A program made the position numbers and the translations under genes. Positions 21,901 through 34,359 of a stretch of DNA of 64,000 nucleotides are shown one piece after another. A model generated the notes under the pieces. It was not told where the DNA came from, did not search any database, and was given only the letters and a program-made list of their open reading frames with translations. The stretch covers positions 113,115,404 to 113,179,403 of the forward strand of contig CM060968.1 in the NCBI GenBank assembly GCA_030765045.1. The letters are read 5' to 3'. The stretch comes from Tenodera sinensis (taxonomy: Eukaryota; Arthropoda; Insecta; Mantodea; Mantidae). Numbering within the stretch: position 1 is the stretch's first letter; every line of letters begins with the position of its first letter.

Positions 21901-24119
21901 GTCGAAATTGCTTCAAGCAAGCGAATTATCGCGAAACAACACCTGCTCGAATCCGACAAAAACTATGCCCTGCCGACTCTATTTAGCCGCAGAGACGGTT
22001 TGAAACAATTGTTACAGAAATCAGATGTCAAAAATTAGAGTGAAATTGCTTCAAACAAGCGAATTATCGCGAAACAACACCTGCTCGAATCCAACAAAAC
22101 CTACGCCCTGCCGTCTCTACTGAGCCTCACAGACGCTTTGAGACAAGTGTTACAAAAATCAGAGAATGTCAAAAATTAGAGTGAAATTGCTTCAGACAAG
22201 CGAATTATCGCGAAACAACACCTGCTCGAATCCAACAAAAACTATGCCCTGCCGACTCTATTTAGCCTCAGAGACGGTTTGAAAGCATTGTTACAAAAAT
22301 CAGAGAATGTGAAAAATTAGAGTGAAATTACTTCAAACAAGCGAATTATCGCGAAACAACACCTGCTCGAATCCAACAAAAACTGTGCCCTGCTGTCTCT
22401 ACTGAACCTCAGAGACGCTTTGAGACAAGTGTTACAAAAATCAAAGAATGTCGTAAATTAGAGTGAAATTTCTTCAAACAAGCGAATTATCGCGAAACAA
22501 CACCTGCTCGAATCCAACAAAACCTGCGCCCTGCCGTCTCTACTGAGCCTCACAGACGCTTTGAGACAAGTGTTACAAAAATCAGAGAATGTCAAAAATT
22601 AGAGTGAAATTGCTTCAAACAAGCGAATTATCGCGAAACAACACCTGCTGGAATCCAACAAAAACTGCGCCCTGCCGTCTCTACTGAGCCTCAGAGACGC
22701 TTTGAGACAAGTGTTACAAAAATCAGAGAATGTCAAAAATTAGAGTGAAATTGCTTCAAACAAGCGAATTATCGCGAAACAACACCTGCTCGAATCCAAC
22801 AATAACTGTGCCCTGCCGTCTCTATTAAGGCTCAGAGTCGCTTTGAGACAAGTGTTTTAAGAATCAGAGAATGTCGTAAATTACAGTGAAATTGCTTCAA
22901 ACAAGCGAATTATCGCGAAACAACACCTGCTCCAATCCAACAAAACCTGTGCCGTGCCGTCTCTATTAAGGCTCAGAGTCGCTTTGAGACAAGTGTTTTA
23001 AGAATCAGAGAATGTCGTTAATTAGAGTGAAATTGCTTCAAACAAGCGAATTATCGCGAAACAACACCTGCTCGAATCCAACAAAAACTGTGCCCTGCTG
23101 TCTCTACCGAGCCTCAGAGACGCTTTGAGACAAGTGTTACAAAAATCAGAGAATGTCTTAAATTAGAGTGAAATTGCTTCAAACAAGCGAATTATCGCGA
23201 AACAACACCTGCTCGAATCCGACAAAAACTGTGCCCTGCCATCTCTACTGAGCCTCAGAGACGCTTTGAGACAAGTGTTACAAAAATCAGAGAATGTGAG
23301 AAATAAGATTGGAATTGCTTCAAACAAGCGAATTATGGCGAAACAACACCTGCTCGAATCCGAATAAAACTGTGCCCTGCCGCATTTATTTAGCCTCAGA
23401 GACGGTTTGAAACAATTGTTACAGAAATCAGACAATGTCAAAAATTAGAGGGAAATTGCTTCAAACAAGCGAATTATCGCGAAACAACACCTGCTCGAAT
23501 CCAACAAAAACTGCGCCCTTCCGTCTCTCCTTTGAGACAAGTGTTACAAAAATCAGAGAATGTCAAAAATTAGAGTGAAATTGCTTCAAACAAGCGAATT
23601 ATCGCGAAACAACACCTGCTCGAATCCGACAAAAACTGTGTCCTGCTGTCTTTACCGAGCCTCAGAGACGCTTTGAGACAAGTGTTACAAAAATCAGAGA
23701 ATGTCATAAATTAGAGTGAAATTGCTTCAAACAAGCGAATTATCGCGAAACAACACCTGCTCGAATCCGACAGAAACTGTGCCCTGCCGCATTTATTTAG
23801 CCTCAGAGACGGTTTGAAACAATTGTTTCAAAAATCAGATAATGTGAAAAATTAGAGTGAAATTGCTTCGAATAAGCGAATTATCGCGAAACAACACCTG
23901 TTTGAATCCAACAAAAACTTCGCCCTGCCGTCTCTACTGAGCCTCAGAGACCCTTTGAGACAAGTGTTACAAAAATCAGAGAATGTCAAAAATTAGAGTG
24001 AAATTGCTTCAAACAAGCGAATTATCGCGAAACAACACCTGCTCGAATCCGACAAAAAATATGCCCTGCCGACTCTATTTAGCCTCAGAGACGGTTTGAA
24101 ACAATTGTTACAAAAATCA
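18953..24119. repeat. 36-monomer higher-order repeat (5041 bp), copy 2
   Basis: This is the second, directly adjacent copy of the 5041-bp unit. It overruns slightly into the start of a third period before the match fails near 24120 (aatgtcaaaa here against aatgtgaaaa at 19082). To the right, the sequence returns to the order seen after 12.36 kb. The near-identity of the copies indicates recent amplification relative to the divergence between monomer types. Confidence 0.88.
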
Positions 24120-27100
24120 GAGAATGTCAAAAATTAGAGTGAAATTGCTTCAAATAAGCGAATTATCGCGAAACAACACCTGCTTGAATCCAACAAAAAC
24201 TGTGCCCTGCTGTCTCTACCGAGCCTCAGAGACGCTTTGAGACAAGTGTTACAAAAATCAGAGAATGTCTTAAATTAGAGTGAAATTGCTTCAAACAAGC
24301 GAATTATCGCGAAAAAACACCTGCTCGAATCCGACAAAAACTGTGCCCTGCCATCTCTACTGAGCCTCAGAGACGCTTTGAGACAAGTGTTACAAAAATC
24401 AGAGAATGTGAGAAATTAGATTGTAATTGCTTCAAACAAGCGAATTATCGCGAAACAACACCTGCTCGAATCCGACAAAAACTGTGCCCTGCCGCATTTA
24501 TTTAGCCTCACAGACGGTTTGAAACAATTGTTACAGAAATCAGACAATGTCAAAAATTAGAGGGAAATTGCTTCAAACAAGCGAATTATCGCGAAACAAC
24601 ACCTGCTCGAATCCAACAAAAACTGCGCCCTGCCGTCTCTACTGAGCCTCAGAGACCCTTTGAGACAAGTGTTACAAAAATCAGAGAATGTCAAAAATTA
24701 GAGTGAAATTGCTTCAAACAAGCGAATTATCGCGAAACAACACCTGCTCGAATCCGACAAAAACTGTGTCCTGCTGTCTTTACCGAGCCTCAGAGACGGT
24801 TTGAAACAATTGTTACAGAAATCAGATGTCAAAAATTAGAGTGAAATTGCTTCAGACAAGCGAATTATCGCGAAACAACACCTGCTCGAATCCAACAAAA
24901 CCTGCGCCCTGCCGTCTCTACTGAGCCTCACAGACGCTTTGAGACAAGTGTTACAAAAATCAGAGAATGTCAAAAATTAGAGTGAAATTGCTTCAAACAA
25001 GCGAATTATCGCGAAACAACACCTGCTCGAATCCAACAAAAACTGTGCCCTGCCGTATCTATTGAGGCTCAGAGTCGCTTTGAGACAAGTGTTTTAAGAA
25101 TCAGAGAATGTCATAAATGAGAGTGAAATTGGTTCAAACAAGCGAATTATCGCGAAACAACACCTGCTCGAATCCAACAAAAACTGCGCCCTGCCGTCTC
25201 TACTGAGCCTCAGAGACGCTTTTAGACAAGTGTTACAAAAATCAGAGAATGTCGTAAATTAGAGTGAAATTGCTTCAAACAAGCGAATTATCGCGAAACA
25301 ACACCTGCTCGAATCCGACAAAAACACCGCATTTATTTAGCCTCAGAGACGGTTTGAAACAATTGTTACAGAAATCAGACAACGTCAAAAATTAGAGTGA
25401 AATTGCTTCAAACAAGCGAATTATCGCGAAACAACACCTGCTCAAATCCAACAATAACTGTGCCCTGCCGTCTCTATTAACGCTCAGAGTCGCTTTGAGA
25501 CAAGTGTTTTAAGAATCAGAGAATGTCGTAAATTACAGTGAAATTGCTTCAAACAAGCGAATTATCGCGAAACAACACCTGCTCCAATCCAACAAAACCT
25601 GTGCCGTGCCGTCTCTATTAAGGCTCAGAGTCGCTTTGAGACAAGTGTTTTAAGAATCAGAGAATGTCGTTAATTAGAGTGAAATTGCTTCAAACAAGCG
25701 AATTATCGCGAAACAACACCTGCTCGAATCCAACAAAAACTGTGCCCTGCCATCTCTACTGAGCCTCAGAGACGCTTTGAGACAAGTGTTACAATAATCA
25801 GAGAATGTGAGAAATTAGATTGAAATTGCTTCAAATAAGCGAATTATCGCGAAACAACACCTGCTTGAATCCAACAAAAACTGTGCCCTGCTGTCTCTAC
25901 CGAGCCTCAGAGACGCTTTGAGACAAGTGTTACAAAAATCAGAGAATGTCTTAAATTAGAGTGAAATTGCTTCAAACAAGCGAATTATCGCGAAACAACA
26001 CCTGCTCGAATCCAACAAAAACTTCGCCCTGCCGTCTCTACTGAGCCTCAGAGACCCTTTGAGACAAGTGTTACAAAAATCAGAGAATGTCAAAAATTAG
26101 AGTGAAATTGCTTCAAACAAGCGAATTATCGCGAAACAACACCTGCTCGAATCCGACAAAAAATATGCCCTGCCGACTCTATTTAGCCTCAGAGACGGTT
26201 TGAAACAATTGTTACAAAAATCAGAGAATGTGAAAAATTAGAGTGAAATTGCTTCAAATAAGCGAATTATCGCGAAACAACACCTGCTTGAATCCAACAA
26301 AAACTGTGCCCTGCTGTCTCTACCGAGCCTCAGAGACGCTTTGAGACAAGTGTTACAAAAATCAGAGAATGTCTTAAATTAGAGTGAAATTGCTTCAAAC
26401 AAGCGAATTATCGCGAAACAACACCTGCTCGAATCCGACAAAAACTGTGCCCTGCCATCTCTACTGAGCCTCAGAGACGCTTTGAGACAAGTGTTACAAA
26501 AATCAGAGAATGTGAGAAATTAGATTGGAATTGCTTCAAACAAGCGAATTATGGCGAAACAACACCTGCTCGAATCCGACAAAAACTGTGCCCTGCCGCA
26601 TTTATTTAGCCTCAGAGACGGTTTGAAACAATTGTTACAGAAATCAGACAATGTCAAAAATTAGAGGGAAATTGCTTCAAACAAGCGAATTATCGCGAAA
26701 CAACACCTGCTCGAATCCAACAAAAACTGCGCCCTGCCGTCTCTCCTTTGAGACAAGTGTTACAAAAATCAGAGAATGTCAAAAATTAGAGTGAAATTGC
26801 TTCAAACAAGCGAATTATCGCGAAACAACACCTGCTCGAATCCGACAAAAACTGTGTCCTGCTGTCTTTACCGAGCCTCAGAGACGCTTTGAGACAAGTG
26901 TTACAAAAATCAGAGAATGTCATAAATTAGAGTGAAATTGCTTCAAACAAGCGAATTATCGCGAAACAACACCTGCTCGAATCCGACAGAAACTGTGCCC
27001 TGCCGCATTTATTTAGCCTCAGAGACGGTTTGAAACAATTGTTTCAAAAATCAGATAATGTGAAAAATTAGAGTGAAATTGCTTCGAATAAGCGAATTAT

Positions 27101-27490
27101 CGCGAAACAACACCTGTTTGAATCCAACAAAAACTTCGCCCTGCCGTCTCTACTGAGCCTCAGAGACCCTTTGAGACAAGTGTTACAAAAATCAGAGAAT
27201 GTCAAAAATTAGAGTGAAATTGCTTCAAACAAGCGAATTATCGCGAAACAACACCTGCTCGAATCCGACAAAAAATATGCCCTGCCAACTCTATTTAGCC
27301 TCAGAGACGGTTTGAAACAATTGTTACAAAAATCAGAGAATGTCAAAAATTAGAGTGAAATTGCTTCAAATAAGCGAATTATCGCGAAACAACACCTGCT
27401 TGAATCCAACAAAAACTGTGCCCTGCTGTCTCTACCGAGCCTCAGAGACGCTTTGAGACAAGTGTTACAAAAATCAGAGAATGTCTTAAA
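22760..27490. repeat. spaced duplicated block (offset 6850 bp), copy 1
   Basis: Matches to 29610-34340 at exactly 6850 bp include aaaacaccgc (25321 and 32171), acaataatca (25791 and 32641), acttcgccct (26021 and 32871) and ccaact (27285 and 34135). 6850 equals 49 x 141 minus 59, accounted for by three H units, one 3-bp deletion and one 8-bp deletion in the interval. Both copies share the gcccttccgtctctcc variant near 23510 and 30360. Confidence 0.85.
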
Positions 27491-29040
27491 TTAGAGTGAA
27501 ATTGCTTCAAACAAGCGAATTATCGCGAAACAACACCTGCTCGAATCCAACAAAAACTTCGCCCTGCCGTCTCTACTGAGCCTCAGAGACCCTTTGAGAC
27601 AAGTGTTACAAAAATCAGAGAATGTCAAAAATTAGAGTGAAATTGCTTCAAACAAGCGAATTATCGCGAAACAACACCTGCTCGAATCCGACAAAAAATA
27701 TGCCCTGCCGACTCTATTTAGCCTCAGAGACGGTTTGAAACAATTGTTACAAAAATCAGAGAATGTGAAAAATTAGAGTGAAATTGCTTCAAATAAGCGA
27801 ATTATCGCGAAACAACACCTGCTTGAATCCAACAAAAACTGTGCCCTGCTGTCTCTACCGAGCCTCAGAGACGCTTTGAGACAAGTGTTACAAAAATCAG
27901 AGAATGTCTTAAATTAGAGTGAAATTGCTTCAAACAAGCGAATTATCGCGAAACAACACCTGCTCGAATCCGACAAAAACTGTGCCCTGCCATCTCTACT
28001 GAGCCTCAGAGACGCTTTGAGACAAGTGTTACAAAAATCAGAGAATGTGAGAAATTAGATTGGAATTGCTTCAAACAAGCGAATTATGGCGAAACAACAC
28101 CTGCTCGAATCCGACAAAAACTGTGCCCTGCCGCATTTATTTAGCCTCAGAGACGGTTTGAAACAATTGTTACAGAAATCAGACAATGTCAAAAATTAGA
28201 GGGAAATTGCTTCAAACAAGCGAATTATCGCGAAACAACACCTGCTCGAATCCAACAAAAACTGCGCCCTGCCGTCTCTCCTTTGAGACAAGTGTTACAA
28301 AAATCAGAGAATGTCAAAAATTAGAGTGAAATTGCTTCAAACAAGCGAATTATCGCGAAACAACACCTGCTCGAATCCGACAAAAACTGTGTCCTGCTGT
28401 CTTTACCGAGCCTCAGAGACGCTTTGAGACAAGTGTTACAAAAATCAGAGAATGTCATAAATTAGAGTGAAATTGCTTCAAACAAGCGAATTATCGCGAA
28501 ACAACACCTGCTCGAATCCGACAGAAACTGTGCCCTGCCGCATTTATTTAGCCTCAGAGACGGTTTGAAACAATTGTTTCAAAAATCAGATAATGTGAAA
28601 AATTAGAGTGAAATTGCTTCGAATAAGCGAATTATCGCGAAACAACACCTGTTTGAATCCAACAAAAACTTCGCCCTGCCGTCTCTACTGAGCCTCAGAG
28701 ACCCTTTGAGACAAGTGTTACAAAAATCAGAGAATGTCAAAAATTAGAGTGAAATTGCTTCAAACAAGCGAATTATCGCGAAACAACACCTGCTCGAATC
28801 CGACAAAAAATATGCCCTGCCAACTCTATTTAGCCTCAGAGACGGTTTGAAACAATTGTTACAAAAATCAGAGAATGTCAAAAATTAGAGTGAAATTGCT
28901 TCAAATAAGCGAATTATCGCGAAACAACACCTGCTTGAATCCAACAAAAACTGTGCCCTGCTGTCTCTACCGAGCCTCAGAGACGCTTTGAGACAAGTGT
29001 TACAAAAATCAGAGAATGTCTTAAATTAGAGTGAAATTGC
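25820..29040. repeat. 11-monomer higher-order repeat (1535 bp), two tandem copies
   Basis: The monomer order, read directly, is F, A2, C, F, G, B, H, E, B2, A2, C, and then the same order again. Markers 1535 bp apart are acttcgccct (26021 and 27556) and the private ccaact variant (27285 and 28820). 1535 equals 11 x 141 minus the 16-bp deletion of the single H unit. The approximate copies are 25820-27355 and 27355-28890, with homology running on to about 29040. Confidence 0.85.
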
Positions 29041-29609
29041 TTCAAACAAGCTAATTATCGCGAAACAACACCTGCTCGAATCCGACAAAAACTGTGCCCT
29101 GCCATCTCTACTGAGCCTCAGAGACGCTTTGAGACAAGTGTTACAAAAATCAGAGAATGTGAGAAATTAGATTGAAATTGCTTCAAACAAGCGAATTATC
29201 GCGAAACAACACCTGCTCGAATCCGACAAAAACTGTGCCCTGCCGCATTTATTTAGCCTCAGAGACGGTTTGAAACAATTGTTACAGAAATCAGACAATG
29301 TCAAAAATTAGAGGGAAATTGCTTCAAACAAGCGAATTATCGCGAAACAACACCTGCTCGAATCCAACAAAAACTGCGCCCTGCCGTCTCTACTGAGCCT
29401 CAGAGACCCTTTGAGACAAGTGTTACAAAAATCAGAGAATGTCAAAAATTAGAGTGAAATTGCTTCAAACAAGCGAATTATCGCGAAACAACACCTGCTC
29501 GAATCCGACAAAAACTGTGTCCTGCTGTCTTTACCGAGCCTCAGAGACGCTTTGAGACAAGTGTTACAAAAATCAGAGAATGTCTTAAATTAGAGTGAAA
29601 TTGCTTCAA

Positions 29610-32600
29610 ACAAGCGAATTATCGCGAAACAACACCTGCTCGAATCCAACAATAACTGTGCCCTGCCGTCTCTATTAAGGCTCAGAGTCGCTTTGAGACA
29701 AGTGTTTTAAGAATCAGAGAATGTCGTAAATTACAGTGAAATTGCTTCAAACAAGCGAATTATCGCGAAACAACACCTGCTCCAATCCAACAAAACCTGT
29801 GCCGTGCCGTCTCTATTAAGGCTCAGAGTCGCTTTGAGACAAGTGTTTTAAGAATCAGAGAATGTCGTTAATTAGAGTGAAATTGCTTCAAACAAGCGAA
29901 TTATCGCGAAACAACACCTGCTCGAATCCAACAAAAACTGTGCCCTGCTGTCTCTACCGAGCCTCAGAGACGCTTTGAGACAAGTGTTACAAAAATCAGA
30001 GAATGTCTTAAATTAGAGTGAAATTGCTTCAAACAAGCGAATTATCGCGAAACAACACCTGCTCGAATCCGACAAAAACTGTGCCCTGCCATCTCTACTG
30101 AGCCTCAGAGACGCTTTGAGACAAGTGTTACAAAAATCAGAGAATGTGAGAAATAAGATTGGAATTGCTTCAAACAAGCGAATTATGGCGAAACAACACC
30201 TGCTCGAATCCGAATAAAACTGTGCCCTGCCGCATTTATTTAGCCTCAGAGACGGTTTGAAACAATTGTTACAGAAATCAGACAATGTCAAAAATTAGAG
30301 GGAAATTGCTTCAAACAAGCGAATTATCGCGAAACAACACCTGCTCGAATCCAACAAAAACTGCGCCCTTCCGTCTCTCCTTTGAGACAAGTGTTACAAA
30401 AATCAGAGAATGTCAAAAATTAGAGTGAAATTGCTTCAAACAAGCGAATTATCGCGAAACAACACCTGCTCGAATCCGACAAAAACTGTGTCCTGCTGTC
30501 TTTACCGAGCCTCAGAGACGCTTTGAGACAAGTGTTACAAAAATCAGAGAATGTCATAAATTAGAGTGAAATTGCTTCAAACAAGCGAATTATCGCGAAA
30601 CAACACCTGCTCGAATCCGACAGAAACTGTGCCCTGCCGCATTTATTTAGCCTCAGAGACGGTTTGAAACAATTGTTTCAAAAATCAGATAATGTGAAAA
30701 ATTAGAGTGAAATTGCTTCGAATAAGCGAATTATCGCGAAACAACACCTGTTTGAATCCAACAAAAACTTCGCCCTGCCGTCTCTACTGAGCCTCAGAGA
30801 CCCTTTGAGACAAGTGTTACAAAAATCAGAGAATGTCAAAAATTAGAGTGAAATTGCTTCAAACAAGCGAATTATCGCGAAACAACACCTGCTCGAATCC
30901 GACAAAAAATATGCCCTGCCGACTCTATTTAGCCTCAGAGACGGTTTGAAACAATTGTTACAAAAATCAGAGAATGTCAAAAATTAGAGTGAAATTGCTT
31001 CAAATAAGCGAATTATCGCGAAACAACACCTGCTTGAATCCAACAAAAACTGTGCCCTGCTGTCTCTACCGAGCCTCAGAGACGCTTTGAGACAAGTGTT
31101 ACAAAAATCAGAGAATGTCTTAAATTAGAGTGAAATTGCTTCAAACAAGCGAATTATCGCGAAAAAACACCTGCTCGAATCCGACAAAAACTGTGCCCTG
31201 CCATCTCTACTGAGCCTCAGAGACGCTTTGAGACAAGTGTTACAAAAATCAGAGAATGTGAGAAATTAGATTGTAATTGCTTCAAACAAGCGAATTATCG
31301 CGAAACAACACCTGCTCGAATCCGACAAAAACTGTGCCCTGCCGCATTTATTTAGCCTCACAGACGGTTTGAAACAATTGTTACAGAAATCAGACAATGT
31401 CAAAAATTAGAGGGAAATTGCTTCAAACAAGCGAATTATCGCGAAACAACACCTGCTCGAATCCAACAAAAACTGCGCCCTGCCGTCTCTACTGAGCCTC
31501 AGAGACCCTTTGAGACAAGTGTTACAAAAATCAGAGAATGTCAAAAATTAGAGTGAAATTGCTTCAAACAAGCGAATTATCGCGAAACAACACCTGCTCG
31601 AATCCGACAAAAACTGTGTCCTGCTGTCTTTACCGAGCCTCAGAGACGGTTTGAAACAATTGTTACAGAAATCAGATGTCAAAAATTAGAGTGAAATTGC
31701 TTCAAACAAGCGAATTATCGCGAAACAACACCTGCTCGAATCCAACAAAACCTGCGCCCTGCCGTCTCTACTGAGCCTCACAGACGCTTTGAGACAAGTG
31801 TTACAAAAATCAGAGAATGTCAAAAATTAGAGTGAAATTGCTTCAAACAAGCGAATTATCGCGAAACAACACCTGCTCGAATCCAACAAAAACTGTGCCC
31901 TGCCGTATCTATTGAGGCTCAGAGTCGCTTTGAGACAAGTGTTTTAAGAATCAGAGAATGTCATAAATGAGAGTGAAATTGGTTCAAACAAGCGAATTAT
32001 CGCGAAACAACACCTGCTCGAATCCAACAAAAACTGCGCCCTGCCGTCTCTACTGAGCCTCAGAGACGCTTTTAGACAAGTGTTACAAAAATCAGAGAAT
32101 GTCGTAAATTAGAGTGAAATTGCTTCAAACAAGCGAATTATCGCGAAACAACACCTGCTCGAATCCGACAAAAACACCGCATTTATTTAGCCTCAGAGAC
32201 GGTTTGAAACAATTGTTACAGAAATCAGACAACGTCAAAAATTAGAGTGAAATTGCTTCAAACAAGCGAATTATCGCGAAACAACACCTGCTCAAATCCA
32301 ACAATAACTGTGCCCTGCCGTCTCTATTAACGCTCAGAGTCGCTTTGAGACAAGTGTTTTAAGAATCAGAGAATGTCGTAAATTACAGTGAAATTGCTTC
32401 AAACAAGCGAATTATCGCGAAACAACACCTGCTCCAATCCAACAAAACCTGTGCCGTGCCGTCTCTATTAAGGCTCAGAGTCGCTTTGAGACAAGTGTTT
32501 TAAGAATCAGAGAATGTCGTTAATTAGAGTGAAATTGCTTCAAACAAGCGAATTATCGCGAAACAACACCTGCTCGAATCCAACAAAAACTGTGCCCTGC

Positions 32601-34340
32601 CATCTCTACTGAGCCTCAGAGACGCTTTGAGACAAGTGTTACAATAATCAGAGAATGTGAGAAATTAGATTGAAATTGCTTCAAATAAGCGAATTATCGC
32701 GAAACAACACCTGCTTGAATCCAACAAAAACTGTGCCCTGCTGTCTCTACCGAGCCTCAGAGACGCTTTGAGACAAGTGTTACAAAAATCAGAGAATGTC
32801 TTAAATTAGAGTGAAATTGCTTCAAACAAGCGAATTATCGCGAAACAACACCTGCTCGAATCCAACAAAAACTTCGCCCTGCCGTCTCTACTGAGCCTCA
32901 GAGACCCTTTGAGACAAGTGTTACAAAAATCAGAGAATGTCAAAAATTAGAGTGAAATTGCTTCAAACAAGCGAATTATCGCGAAACAACACCTGCTCGA
33001 ATCCGACAAAAAATATGCCCTGCCGACTCTATTTAGCCTCAGAGACGGTTTGAAACAATTGTTACAAAAATCAGAGAATGTGAAAAATTAGAGTGAAATT
33101 GCTTCAAATAAGCGAATTATCGCGAAACAACACCTGCTTGAATCCAACAAAAACTGTGCCCTGCTGTCTCTACCGAGCCTCAGAGACGCTTTGAGACAAG
33201 TGTTACAAAAATCAGAGAATGTCTTAAATTAGAGTGAAATTGCTTCAAACAAGCGAATTATCGCGAAACAACACCTGCTCGAATCCGACAAAAACTGTGC
33301 CCTGCCATCTCTACTGAGCCTCAGAGACGCTTTGAGACAAGTGTTACAAAAATCAGAGAATGTGAGAAATTAGATTGGAATTGCTTCAAACAAGCGAATT
33401 ATGGCGAAACAACACCTGCTCGAATCCGACAAAAACTGTGCCCTGCCGCATTTATTTAGCCTCAGAGACGGTTTGAAACAATTGTTACAGAAATCAGACA
33501 ATGTCAAAAATTAGAGGGAAATTCCTTCAAACAAGCGAATTATCGCGAAACAACACCTGCTCGAATCCAACAAAAACTGCGCCCTGCCGTCTCTCCTTTG
33601 AGACAAGTGTTACAAAAATCAGAGAATGTCAAAAATTAGAGTGAAATTGCTTCAAACAAGCGAATTATCGCGAAACAACACCTGCTCGAATCCGACAAAA
33701 ACTGTGTCCTGCTGTCTTTACCGAGCCTCAGAGACGCTTTGAGACAAGTGTTACAAAAATCAGAGAATGTCATAAATTAGAGTGAAATTGCTTCAAACAA
33801 GCGAATTATCGCGAAACAACACCTGCTCGAATCCGACAGAAACTGTGCCCTGCCGCATTTATTTAGCCTCAGAGACGGTTTGAAACAATTGTTTCAAAAA
33901 TCAGATAATGTGAAAAATTAGAGTGAAATTGCTTCGAATAAGCGAATTATCGCGAAACAACACCTGTTTGAATCCAACAAAAACTTCGCCCTGCCGTCTC
34001 TACTGAGCCTCAGAGACCCTTTGAGACAAGTGTTACAAAAATCAGAGAATGTCAAAAATTAGAGTGAAATTGCTTCAAACAAGCGAATTATCGCGAAACA
34101 ACACCTGCTCGAATCCGACAAAAAATATGCCCTGCCAACTCTATTTAGCCTCAGAGACGGTTTGAAACAATTGTTACAAAAATCAGAGAATGTCAAAAAT
34201 TAGAGTGAAATTGCTTCAAATAAGCGAATTATCGCGAAACAACACCTGCTTGAATCCAACAAAAACTGTGCCCTGCTGTCTCTACCGAGCCTCAGAGACG
34301 CTTTGAGACAAGTGTTACAAAAATCAGAGAATGTCTTAAA
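29610..34340. repeat. spaced duplicated block (offset 6850 bp), copy 2
   Basis: This is the partner of 22760-27490. At its right end the sequence does not continue like copy 1. Instead it joins the acaagctaatt unit (34361), which corresponds to 29046 in the first copy at an offset of 5315, i.e. 6850 minus 1535. Copy 1 therefore has two 11-mers and copy 2 has one. Confidence 0.82.
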
Positions 34341-34359
34341 TTAGAGTGAAATTGCTTCA

